Made by a program: the position numbers and the translations under genes. A stretch of 64,000 nucleotides of DNA from Cellulomonas sp. Root930. Its GTDB lineage: Bacteria; Actinomycetota; Actinomycetes; Actinomycetales; Cellulomonadaceae. Within the stretch, counting starts at the first letter, position 1; each line of letters opens with the position of its first letter. This document shows, piece after piece, positions 1 through 6,924 of this stretch. The DNA lies in assembly GCA_001429255.1 (NCBI GenBank), contig LMJI01000001.1:2154310-2218309 (forward strand), written 5' to 3'. The notes beneath the pieces were generated by a model. The model was not told the DNA's origin, ran no database searches, and saw only the letters and a program-made list of their open reading frames with translations.

Positions 1-430
1 ACCAGGTGGAGGCGACCGCCGGCAGGGCGACGACGACCGCGAGCGTCAGCCCGGCGAGGTACGGCCCGGACAGGCGGGCGGCCGCGAGGCCGAGCAGCAG
101 CCCGACGACCGCGCTGACCAGCGCCCCGGCGAGCAGGGCGACCACGAACCGTGCGACGCCGCCGAACGGCAGGGCGTTGCTGGTGAGCGCGTAGCCGTAC
201 CCGCCGACGGCCATCAGGGCCGCGTGCCCCAGCGAGAGCTGGCCGCTGGCCCCCACGAGCACGGTGAGCCCGGCGGTCGCGCACAGGTACGCGGCGACGA
301 GGGCGAGCTGGTAGTTGCGGAACGGGTCGAGCGCGAACGTCCCCAGCAGGGCGACCAGGGTCCACCCGGCCGCGAGCAGGAGCGTGCGGGCGAGCGGGCG
401 CTGACCGGGCAGGCGCTGCGGGCGGCTCAT
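1..430 (-). CDS. livM: Branched-chain amino acid-type ABC transporter permease LivM, 3' end outside window
   Basis: Second inner-membrane permease of a LivFGHM-type importer. The visible N-terminal ~143 residues contain hydrophobic segments and the family-typical stretch G-Q-L-S-L-G-H followed by A-L-M-A-V-G-G-Y, which matches LivM. The ATG overlaps the livH stop as ATGA, so the two are translationally coupled. The gene runs off the left edge, so its C-terminus, and any substrate-binding protein beyond it, cannot be seen. Substrate is not determined: Liv-type systems import branched-chain amino acids but also amides, urea and aromatic or acyl compounds, and the linked SDR/TetR operon argues for a catabolic substrate rather than plain amino acids. 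Confidence 0.88.
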   Translation of the reverse strand, partial: MSRPQRLPGQRPLARTLLLAAGWTLVALLGTFALDPFRNYQLALVAAYLCATAGLTVLVGASGQLSLGHAALMAVGGYGYALTSNALPFGGVARFVVALLAGALVSAVVGLLLGLAAARLSGPYLAGLTLAVVVALPAVASTW

Positions 431-1305
431 GCGTGCCTCGCCGCGGCTGCCGCGAACAGGCCGGCGGGTCGCAGCAGGAGCACGAGCACGAGCAGGCCGA
501 GCACGGCGATCGGCACCAGGCCGGCGCCCAGGTACCCGGTCACCAGGCTCATCGCGACGCCGACCACGACACCCCCGACGAGGGCGCCGACCGGCGAGTC
601 CAGGCCCCCGACCACCGCGACCGTGAAGCCGAGCACGAAGAGCGAGTCGGTGGCGTGCGGGTTGAGGCCGAGGCTCGTCGGCACCAGCAGCAGCGCCGCG
701 AGCGAGCCGACGACGCTGGACAGGACCCAGCCGAGGGTGACGGTCCGCGAGACGCGGACGCCCAGCAGCCGGGACACCTCGGGGGCGAACGCGGCGGCAC
801 GCATCTGCAGCCCGAGCGACGTCCACCGGAACAGGACGGCCAGGACCACCATGACCACGACCGCGGTGACCAGCACGAACAGGTCGTACGGGGACAGCAG
901 CGGCACGCCGCCGACGAGCACCGCGCTGTCGTCGAACGGGACGCGCATCGGCCGGTAGTCCGGACCGAACGCGATGCCCAGCGCCGACTGCAGGACCATC
1001 ACCAGGCCGATCGCCAGGATCACGCCCGACAGGGGAGACCGGGGCGACGCGAACCGCATCACCCCCCGCTCCACGGCGAACCCGAGCACCCCGCCGGACA
1101 CCAGAGCCGCCAGGAGCCCGAGCCAGTAGCTGCCGGTCAGGGCCGTGACCTCGAACGCGACGTACGTGCTGACCACCGCCATCGCGCCCTGGGCGAAGTT
1201 GATGACGCGTGCACCGCGCCAGATGAGCACGAGGGCGAGCGCGAACAGCGCCAGGACGGCGCCGCGCGCGAGGCCGGTGCCCAGGAGGAAGACGAGTCGG
1301 TCCAT
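427..1305 (-). CDS. livH: Branched-chain amino acid-type ABC transporter permease LivH
   Basis: A 292-residue polytopic permease, normal length for LivH. It opens with a hydrophobic segment followed by W-R-G-A-R-V-I-N-F-A-Q-G-A-M, the characteristic start of the family where the N-F-A-Q/H-G motif lies at the end of the first loop. It pairs with LivM to form the membrane channel of the importer. Its ATG shares one base with the livF stop (TGATG) and its own stop overlaps the livM start (ATGA), so livG-livF-livH-livM is one tightly coupled transcription unit reading leftwards. Confidence 0.9.
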   Translation of the reverse strand: MDRLVFLLGTGLARGAVLALFALALVLIWRGARVINFAQGAMAVVSTYVAFEVTALTGSYWLGLLAALVSGGVLGFAVERGVMRFASPRSPLSGVILAIGLVMVLQSALGIAFGPDYRPMRVPFDDSAVLVGGVPLLSPYDLFVLVTAVVVMVVLAVLFRWTSLGLQMRAAAFAPEVSRLLGVRVSRTVTLGWVLSSVVGSLAALLLVPTSLGLNPHATDSLFVLGFTVAVVGGLDSPVGALVGGVVVGVAMSLVTGYLGAGLVPIAVLGLLVLVLLLRPAGLFAAAAARHA

Positions 1306-2015
1306 CAGAACCCCAGGTAGGCGTGGCGGAGGCGCTCGTCGGCGGCGAGCTCGTGCGCCGGGCGCGACGCCACGACCTCACCGAGACCGAGGACGACGCC
1401 GTGGTCGGCGACGGACAGCGCGCCGACGACGTTCTGCTCGGCGAGCAGGACGGTCAGCCCGGTGCGGTCGGCCAGGCCGCGCAGGACGCCCATGATCTGG
1501 GCGACCACGCGGGGCGCGAGCCCGAGAGACGGCTCGTCGAGCAGCAGGACGGTGGGCCGCGCGACCAGCGCACGACCGAGCGCGAGCATCTGCCGCTCAC
1601 CGCCGGAGAGCTGGTGGCCGGCGTGGTTCCTCCGGCGTGCCAGCGGCTCGAACAGCGCGTAGACCTCGGCGATCGCCTCGCGCCGGTCGGCCCCGCGCCA
1701 CAGCCCGCCGAGCCGCAGGTTCTCGTCCACGGTCAGCTCGGCCACGACCCCGCGGCCCTCGGGCACGTGCGCGAGCCCGCTCCGGACGCGGTCCTCGACG
1801 CTCACCGCCGCGAGGTCCCGACCGGCCAGCCGCACCGTGCCGTGGGTCGCGGGCACCAGCGCGCTCAGGGTGCGCAGCAGGGTCGTCTTGCCGGCCCCGT
1901 TGGCGCCGACCAGCGCGACGATGCTGCCGGCGGGCACGTCGAGGTCCACGTCCCGCAGGACGGGCGCCCCGCCGTAGCCGACCGTGAGCCCGCGGACCTC
2001 GAGCAGCGCGGTCAC
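1305..2015 (-). CDS. livF: ABC transporter ATP-binding protein LivF
   Basis: A 236-residue cytoplasmic ATPase of the Liv family. Walker A G-A-N-G-A-G-K-T-T lies at residues 37-45, the signature is L-S-G-G-E-R-Q and Walker B ends L-L-L-D-E-P-S-L-G-L, the S-L-G-L variant typical of LivF rather than LivG. I chose GTG at 2015 because it overlaps the livG stop (GTGA) and gives the normal N-terminus; the frame stays open further upstream but there it is only a shadow of livG. It energises import with LivG. Confidence 0.92.
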   Translation of the reverse strand: MTALLEVRGLTVGYGGAPVLRDVDLDVPAGSIVALVGANGAGKTTLLRTLSALVPATHGTVRLAGRDLAAVSVEDRVRSGLAHVPEGRGVVAELTVDENLRLGGLWRGADRREAIAEVYALFEPLARRRNHAGHQLSGGERQMLALGRALVARPTVLLLDEPSLGLAPRVVAQIMGVLRGLADRTGLTVLLAEQNVVGALSVADHGVVLGLGEVVASRPAHELAADERLRHAYLGF

Positions 2016-2755
2016 GACGCGGTCACCTCGATCCCCAGGTAGGCCTCGTCGACCACCGGGTCGCCGGCGACCTCGTCGGGGGTGCCCGACGCGATCACGC
2101 GACCGAAGTCGAGCACCACGACGCGGTCGCACACGCTCATGACGAAGTCGACGTGGTGCTCCACCAGGAGCACGGCGCAGCCGGTGGCCGCGGTGTGCCG
2201 GACCAGGTCGCCGAGCGCCGCGATGTCGTCGGTGCCGAGCCCGCCGGCCGGCTCGTCGAGGAGCAGCAGGCTCGGCTCGGCGACCAGTGCGCGGGCCAGC
2301 GCGACCTTCTTCTGCTCCGGGTAGGGCAGGTCTCCGACGGGTCGGTCGGCGTGCCCGGCCAGGCCGAGGGTGTCGAGCTGTCGCTGGGTGTCGGCGCCCG
2401 GGTCGTGCGCGCCCAGGCGGCCGGCCAGGACGTTCTCGCGGACCGTGAGGCCGCGGAACAGCCCGAGCCCCTGGAGCGTGCGGGCGACGCCTCGCGCGGC
2501 CAGCCGCGTCGGGTCGGACGCGAGCGGGAGGCCCCCGACGGCGATGCTGCCCGCGCTGGGGCGGACCAGGCCGCAGACGACGTTGAAGAGGGTCGTCTTG
2601 CCCGCGCCGTTCGGGCCGATGAGTCCGACGACCTCGCCCTCGTCGACGTGCAGCGAGACGTCGTCGAGGGCGGCGAGGCCGCCGAACCGCACGCTGAGGC
2701 CGCGGACGGCAAGGCGCGGGGCACCCTCTCGGGGAGGAGCTGTCAGTGCGGACAT
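2012..2755 (-). CDS. livG: ABC transporter ATP-binding protein LivG
   Basis: A 247-residue ATPase and the first gene of the liv transcription unit. Walker A G-P-N-G-A-G-K-T-T is at 47-55 and Walker B is L-L-L-L-D-E-P-A-G-G-L, the A-G-G-L form typical of LivG. The usual L-S-Y-G-Q-Q signature is replaced by L-P-Y-P-E-Q-K-K, an odd but position-conserved variant. ATG 2755 is preferred over an ATG 12 codons upstream because a GAGGTG Shine-Dalgarno sits 5-6 nt before it. An 18-bp operator at 2795-2812 lies about 40 bp upstream, so expression is probably controlled by the TetR encoded at 4568-5143. Confidence 0.9.
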   Translation of the reverse strand: MSALTAPPREGAPRLAVRGLSVRFGGLAALDDVSLHVDEGEVVGLIGPNGAGKTTLFNVVCGLVRPSAGSIAVGGLPLASDPTRLAARGVARTLQGLGLFRGLTVRENVLAGRLGAHDPGADTQRQLDTLGLAGHADRPVGDLPYPEQKKVALARALVAEPSLLLLDEPAGGLGTDDIAALGDLVRHTAATGCAVLLVEHHVDFVMSVCDRVVVLDFGRVIASGTPDEVAGDPVVDEAYLGIEVTAS

Positions 2756-2794
2756 CGGCACCTCTTCGTGTCGGTGAGGACGAACGTACAACAG

Positions 2795-2812
2795 AAACCG
2801 ACCGGACGGTAT
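2795..2812. promoter_or_regulatory. Candidate TetR operator upstream of livG
   Basis: Imperfect palindrome with arms ACCG...CGGT and flanks A/AT. It matches the perfect palindrome at 5933-5950 at 14 of 18 positions. It lies in the 98-bp gap between the SDR stop (2854) and the livG start (2755), which is the only gap of this size in the block and so should contain the liv promoter. TetR-family repressors of actinobacterial acyl-CoA pathways often bind ACCG-N-CGGT-type palindromes (family knowledge); assigning this site to the local TetR is inference. Confidence 0.65.
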
Positions 2813-2853
2813 GTCCTGTCGAGCACAGTTGTGTCACGGTCCCGCGGAGCCGT

Positions 2854-3588
2854 TCAGGAGTGCGGGATGCCCGCGATCATGCCGCCGTCGACCACCAGCT
2901 CGGTGCCCGTCGTGTACGCGGAGGCGTCGGACGCGAGGAAGACCACGGTGCCCGCGACGTCGGCCGCGACCGCCGGCCTGCCGAGGGGGATGGCCGTCGC
3001 CGTGGGGTCCAGCCGCGCGGTCATGGGGGTGAGCACGAAGCCCGGGTGCACGGAGTTGACCCGGATGCCGTCGCGGCCCAGCTCGACCGCGAGCGACTTG
3101 GTCAGGCCCCGGACCCCGAACTTGGACGCCACGTAGCCGTGCAGGTGGTCGCCGCCGCGCATGCCCTCGACCGACGAGATGTTGATGATCGACCCGCGCC
3201 CGGCCGCCTTCATCGCCGGCACCACGGCCTGCGCGCCCAGGAACACGCCCGTGAGGTTGACCGCGATGACGGCGTCCCACTTGGCGAGCGGGTAGTGGTC
3301 GATCGGCCCGGCGTTGGCGATCCCCGCGTTGTTCACCAGCACGTCGACGGCGCCGAAGGCGGCGAGGGTCCGTTCCACCGTGGCGGTCCAGCTCTCCTGC
3401 GAGGTGACGTCCAGGTGGGTGGCCAGCGCGCGGTCGCCCAGCTCGGCGGCCAGCGCGGCGGCGGCGTCGTCGACCAGGTCCGCGATCACCACGCTCGCGC
3501 CCGCGGAGTGCAGGGCGCGCACGAAGGCGGACCCGAGCCCGCCCGCGGCGCCGCTGACGATCGCGACGCGCCCGTCGAGCGCGCTCAC
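2854..3588 (-). CDS. Short-chain dehydrogenase/reductase (SDR family)
   Basis: A 244-residue classical SDR, a soluble NAD(P)-dependent oxidoreductase. The cofactor motif G-A-A-G-G-L-G is at 13-19, N-N-A-G at 86-89, and the catalytic Ser139, Tyr152 and Lys156 (Y-V-A-S-K) are all present. The GTG start overlaps the stop of the preceding oxidoreductase (GTGA). It is the last gene of the SDR-TetR-oxidoreductase-SDR operon. It resembles 3-hydroxyacyl or hydroxysteroid-type dehydrogenases, but the substrate cannot be read from sequence. Confidence 0.88.
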   Translation of the reverse strand: MSALDGRVAIVSGAAGGLGSAFVRALHSAGASVVIADLVDDAAAALAAELGDRALATHLDVTSQESWTATVERTLAAFGAVDVLVNNAGIANAGPIDHYPLAKWDAVIAVNLTGVFLGAQAVVPAMKAAGRGSIINISSVEGMRGGDHLHGYVASKFGVRGLTKSLAVELGRDGIRVNSVHPGFVLTPMTARLDPTATAIPLGRPAVAADVAGTVVFLASDASAYTTGTELVVDGGMIAGIPHS

Positions 3589-4562
3589 GAGACCCGGACC
3601 ACGAGGCGCCCGGTGGTGCCGCCGTCGGCGAGCCGCTGCACCGCCGCGGCGGCGTCCTCGAACGCGACGACCTCGCCGACGACCGGGCGGACGCTGCCCT
3701 GGTCGATGAGCCGGGTGAGCTCGGTGTGCACGGCGTCCACCAGCTCGGGCCGGCGCTGCGCGTAGAGCGCCCAGTGCAGGCCCAGCACGCCGTAGTTCTT
3801 CACCAGCGCGTGCCCGGCGTTGACCGCCTGGATCGTCCCGCCCGCGAATCCCACCACCACGATCCGGCCCTCGAACGCGATGCACCTGGTGGACTGCTCG
3901 AAGGCGGTCCCGCCGACGGGGTCGAACACCACGTCGGCACCCGCACCCGCGGTCTCCGCCTTGACCACCGCCACGACGTCCTGCGCCGACCGGTCGATCA
4001 CGACGTCCGCGCCGGCCTTCCGGGCGACCTCCGCCTTGGCCGCGCTGCCGACCACGCCGATCACCCGCGCCCCCGCGGCGGCCCCGAGCTGCACGGCAGC
4101 CGTGCCGACACCCCCCGCGGCCGCGTGCACGAGCAGGGTCTCGCCGCGCTGCAGGGCCGCGCGCCGGTGCAGCCCGAACCAGGCGGTCTGGTAGCCGATG
4201 GTCAGCGCCGCGGCCTCGGCGTCGTCGAGCGCGGCCGGCGCAGGGAACACCTCGCGCTCGTCGAGCACCGCGAGCTCCGACAGGACTCCGATCCGGGACC
4301 CGACGACGCGGTCGCCGAGCGCGACGCGGGACACCCCGTCGCCGAGACCGACCACCTCGCCGCACAGCTCGATGCCGGGGGAGAAGGGCAGCGCAGGGCG
4401 GACCTGGTACTCGCCGCGGGCGAGCAGCACGTCGGGGAAGTTCACCGCGACCGCACGCACCCGGACGAGCACCTGCCCGGGGCCGGGCGTCGGATCCTCG
4501 ACCTCGGCGAGCTCCAGGACCTCGGCGGGCTCGCCGTGCCGGGTCACGTGCCAGGCGCGCAC
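3585..4562 (-). CDS. Zinc-independent quinone oxidoreductase-type MDR protein
   Basis: A 325-residue NAD(P)H-dependent oxidoreductase of the medium-chain dehydrogenase superfamily, quinone oxidoreductase branch. It shows the N-F-P-D-V-L segment, the nucleotide motif H-A-A-A-G-G-V-G in the middle, a following G-A-D-V-V-I-D, and no zinc-binding cysteines. I chose GTG 4562, five bases after the TetR stop; a longer open frame above it is antisense to nothing and lacks family similarity. It could reduce an enoyl or quinone intermediate of the pathway served by the two SDRs. Function within the pathway is inferred from the operon only. Confidence 0.85.
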   Translation of the reverse strand: MRAWHVTRHGEPAEVLELAEVEDPTPGPGQVLVRVRAVAVNFPDVLLARGEYQVRPALPFSPGIELCGEVVGLGDGVSRVALGDRVVGSRIGVLSELAVLDEREVFPAPAALDDAEAAALTIGYQTAWFGLHRRAALQRGETLLVHAAAGGVGTAAVQLGAAAGARVIGVVGSAAKAEVARKAGADVVIDRSAQDVVAVVKAETAGAGADVVFDPVGGTAFEQSTRCIAFEGRIVVVGFAGGTIQAVNAGHALVKNYGVLGLHWALYAQRRPELVDAVHTELTRLIDQGSVRPVVGEVVAFEDAAAAVQRLADGGTTGRLVVRVS

Positions 4563-4567
4563 CGGGC

Positions 4568-5143
4568 TCAGGCCTTGATCGCGACGAGGAAGAGGTCCGT
4601 CAGCTGCCGCGCGAGGACGCCCTTGTCCTCGGCGCCGTCGGGGGAGTACCAGTTCGACAGGTAGTGGACGTCCGCGAAGAAGTGGGCGACGAGCACCGCG
4701 CGAGGGATGTCGGTCCGGTAGAGACCCTCCTCCTGGCCGCGCTCGATCAGGCCCGCGAACACGTCGTGGTACTGCCGGCGGCGGCGTGTGACCTCCTTCT
4801 GGCGCGGCTCGGAGAGCATGTGGACGCTGCGGAAGAAGACGGTGCCCTCGGGCAGGAAGTCGATCGACGTCTCGACGACGTCGACGCACACGTCGTGCAG
4901 CGTCTGCGCGGTCGGGGCGCCGCGCCCGACGATCTCCTCCAGGTGGTTCGTCTGGAGCGTCAGCATCCGCTCGTAGATCGAGAACAGGAGGTCGTCCTTG
5001 GACTCGAAGTAGTGGTACATCGCGCCCTTGGTGACGCCGGCCGCCTCGACGATCTGCTGCACCGAGGTGTTGGCGTACCCCTGGGTGGAGAACAGGTCGA
5101 CGGCGGCCTGCGTGATGTCGTCGACGACGCTGGACGTGGCCAT
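4568..5143 (-). CDS. TetR/AcrR-family transcriptional repressor (KstR2/FadR-like)
   Basis: A 191-residue regulator. An N-terminal helix-turn-helix of the TetR type lies at about residues 28-47 (V-Q-Q-I-V-E-A-A-G-V-T-K-G-A-M-Y-H-Y-F), followed by an all-helical ligand domain. The C-terminal stretch around G-Q-E-E-G-L-Y-R-T-D and N-W-Y-S-P-D-G recalls KstR2/FadR-type TetRs that sense acyl-CoA thioesters; this is recognition from memory, not a search. It is second in its own operon, so it is probably autoregulated through 5933-5950, and it probably also controls the liv genes through 2795-2812. An AGAGAGG Shine-Dalgarno precedes ATG 5143. Confidence 0.88.
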   Translation of the reverse strand: MATSSVVDDITQAAVDLFSTQGYANTSVQQIVEAAGVTKGAMYHYFESKDDLLFSIYERMLTLQTNHLEEIVGRGAPTAQTLHDVCVDVVETSIDFLPEGTVFFRSVHMLSEPRQKEVTRRRRQYHDVFAGLIERGQEEGLYRTDIPRAVLVAHFFADVHYLSNWYSPDGAEDKGVLARQLTDLFLVAIKA

Positions 5144-5166
5144 GGTGGTGCCTCTCTCGTGTGCGA

Positions 5167-5919
5167 CTAGCCGACGGCGACGGCACTGGCGCCGCCGTCG
5201 ATGGTGAGCGTATGGCCGGTGATCCACGCGGCGTCGTCGGACAGCAGGAACGCGACCGGGCCGGCCACGTCCTCGGGCTCCCCGATGCGTCCGAGCGGGT
5301 AGACCGCGGCGAGGGCCGCCTCGCGGTCGCCCTCGTAGAGCGCCTGCGCCAGCCGTGTCCGGACGACGGCGGGGGCGACCGCGTTGACCCGGATCCCGGG
5401 CGCCAGCTCGACGGCGAGCTGTTGCGTCAGGTTGAGCAGCGCGGCCTTGGAGACGCCGTAGAACGCGACGCCCGGGCTGGCCGACAGGCCCGCGACCGAG
5501 CCGGTGTTGACGATCGAGCGGCGCAGGCCTGCCTCGACCGCCGACCGTGTCCAGTCGAGCGCCGCGACCACGTTGACCTCGAGGATCTTGCGCACGACCG
5601 AGCTCTCGATCTCCAGCGCCGGGCCGTAGGCGGGGTTGATCCCCGCGTTGTTCACCAGGTGGTCGAGGCCGCCGAAGCGGTCGCGCACGAGGGCGAACAC
5701 GTCGGCGCGGTGGTCCTCGTCGTCGGCCTTGCCCGCGACACCCACCGCGTGTCCCTGGGCGATCGTGTCGAGACGCGCGACGGCCTGCTCGAGCGACTCC
5801 GGCTTGCGGCCGGTGATGACCACCGTGGCACCCTCGGTGACCAGCCGTTCCGCGACGGCCAGACCGATCCCGCGGCTGGCCCCGGTGATCAGGGCGACCC
5901 TGCCCTCGAACCTGCGCAT
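5167..5919 (-). CDS. Short-chain dehydrogenase/reductase (FabG-like)
   Basis: A 250-residue SDR and first gene of the TetR operon. The cofactor loop G-A-S-R-G-I-G is at 13-19, N-N-A-G at 90-93, and catalytic Ser141, Tyr154 and Lys158 (Y-G-V-S-K) are intact. Closest in style to 3-oxoacyl-(ACP/CoA) reductases. ATG 5919 has a GGAGTGG Shine-Dalgarno; the frame is open 17 codons further up, but that stretch contains the operator and promoter, so the longer start is rejected. Cotranscribed with TetR, oxidoreductase and a second SDR. Confidence 0.88.
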   Translation of the reverse strand: MRRFEGRVALITGASRGIGLAVAERLVTEGATVVITGRKPESLEQAVARLDTIAQGHAVGVAGKADDEDHRADVFALVRDRFGGLDHLVNNAGINPAYGPALEIESSVVRKILEVNVVAALDWTRSAVEAGLRRSIVNTGSVAGLSASPGVAFYGVSKAALLNLTQQLAVELAPGIRVNAVAPAVVRTRLAQALYEGDREAALAAVYPLGRIGEPEDVAGPVAFLLSDDAAWITGHTLTIDGGASAVAVG

Positions 5920-5932
5920 GCCCACTCCTTCG

Positions 5933-5950
5933 ATACCGACTGTTCGGTAT
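5933..5950. promoter_or_regulatory. Perfect palindromic TetR operator
   Basis: Perfect inverted repeat ATACCGA-ctgt-TCGGTAT, 14 bp upstream of the FabG-like start. On the minus strand a TACTGT hexamer (candidate -10) precedes it, so the operator would cover the transcription start, a classic repression position. It matches the livG-upstream site at 14 of 18 positions, which links the two transcription units. Confidence 0.8.
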
Positions 5951-6014
5951 GTCGCCAGACAGTAGCGCATGGGCGGCGTCCTTTTTCTGACTCAGCGTCA
6001 GATAGGCTCGCGCC

Positions 6015-6362
6015 ATGGATCTCGTCTACAACCTGCTCATCGTCCTGCACCTGCTCGGCTGGGCCATCGTGCTCGGCGGCTCGCTGGTCAACCTGCGCAC
6101 CCCGAAGATCGCGACCGGCGTGCTGCACGGCATCCTCACGGCCCTGGTCACCGGCATCCTCATGGTCGGCATCGCGTCGGCGGGCCTCGCCGGGCACGAC
6201 CCCAACACGACGAAGGTCGCCGTCAAGCTCGTCGTCGCACTCGTCGTCGCCGCCCTGGTGATCCTCGGGGTCCGCAAGCCGTCGCGCGTCACCACCGGCT
6301 ACCTCGGCGCCATCGCCGGCCTCACGGCGCTGAACGTCGCCATCGCGGTCCTCTGGCGCTGA
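6015..6362 (+). CDS. Small integral membrane protein of unknown function
   Basis: A 115-residue protein that is almost entirely hydrophobic, with about four transmembrane segments separated by short loops (one charged loop G-H-D-P-N-T-T-K near residue 62) and a C-terminal W-R. I do not recognise the family. A TAGGCT hexamer at 6003-6008 is exactly 6 nt before the ATG and there is no Shine-Dalgarno, so the mRNA is probably leaderless. The gene is followed 18 nt later by the DUF456 gene, which has its own promoter-like hexamer. Confidence 0.75.
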   Translation: MDLVYNLLIVLHLLGWAIVLGGSLVNLRTPKIATGVLHGILTALVTGILMVGIASAGLAGHDPNTTKVAVKLVVALVVAALVILGVRKPSRVTTGYLGAIAGLTALNVAIAVLWR

Positions 6363-6380
6363 GGACGTTACTGTCCACCC

Positions 6381-6863
6381 GTGAACTCCGTCGGTGACCT
6401 CCTGGTCGGGCTCGTCGTGCTGGTCGGGCTCTTCGGGGTCGTCGTCCAGGTCCTGCCCGGCGGGCTGCTCGTGGCCGGCGCGGTCATCGTCTGGGGCGTC
6501 GTCACCGGAGGAGTCGCGGGCTGGACGGTCGTCGCGATCACCGTCGTGGTCACCGCGCTGGCGTTCGTCGGCAAGTACCTGCTGGCGGGCCGGCACCTCA
6601 AGCGCGCGGGTGTGCCGTCGTCCACCCTCGTCTGGGGCGGCATCGCGGGCATCGTCGGCTTCTTCGTGATCCCCGTCGTCGGGCTGTTCGTCGGCTTCGT
6701 GCTCGGGATCTACGTCGCGGAGTACCTCCGGTCTCGCGAGCCCCGGCCGGCGTGGCGGGCGACCGTCGCCGCCCTGCAGGCGACGGGTCTGACCATCCTG
6801 GTGGAGCTCGCCGCGGCCCTCGTGGCCACCGGTGCGTGGCTCACCGCGCTCGCCCTGCGCTGA
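6381..6863 (+). CDS. DUF456 domain membrane protein
   Basis: A 160-residue protein with four to five transmembrane segments and the glycine-rich hydrophobic pattern of DUF456 (an N-terminal V-Q-V-L-P-G-G-L-L and a central F-F-V-I-P-V-V-G-L-F-V-G). Function of the family is unknown. GTG 6381 is preceded by TACTGT at 6369-6374 with exactly 6 nt between, so a leaderless transcript is likely although the gene follows closely behind the previous membrane protein. Confidence 0.8.
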   Translation: MNSVGDLLVGLVVLVGLFGVVVQVLPGGLLVAGAVIVWGVVTGGVAGWTVVAITVVVTALAFVGKYLLAGRHLKRAGVPSSTLVWGGIAGIVGFFVIPVVGLFVGFVLGIYVAEYLRSREPRPAWRATVAALQATGLTILVELAAALVATGAWLTALALR

Positions 6864-6924
6864 CCCGGCACGTCCACAGGTCCAGGACGGGATTGTCGGT
6901 CCCGGCGCCTATCCTGGGAGTGCC

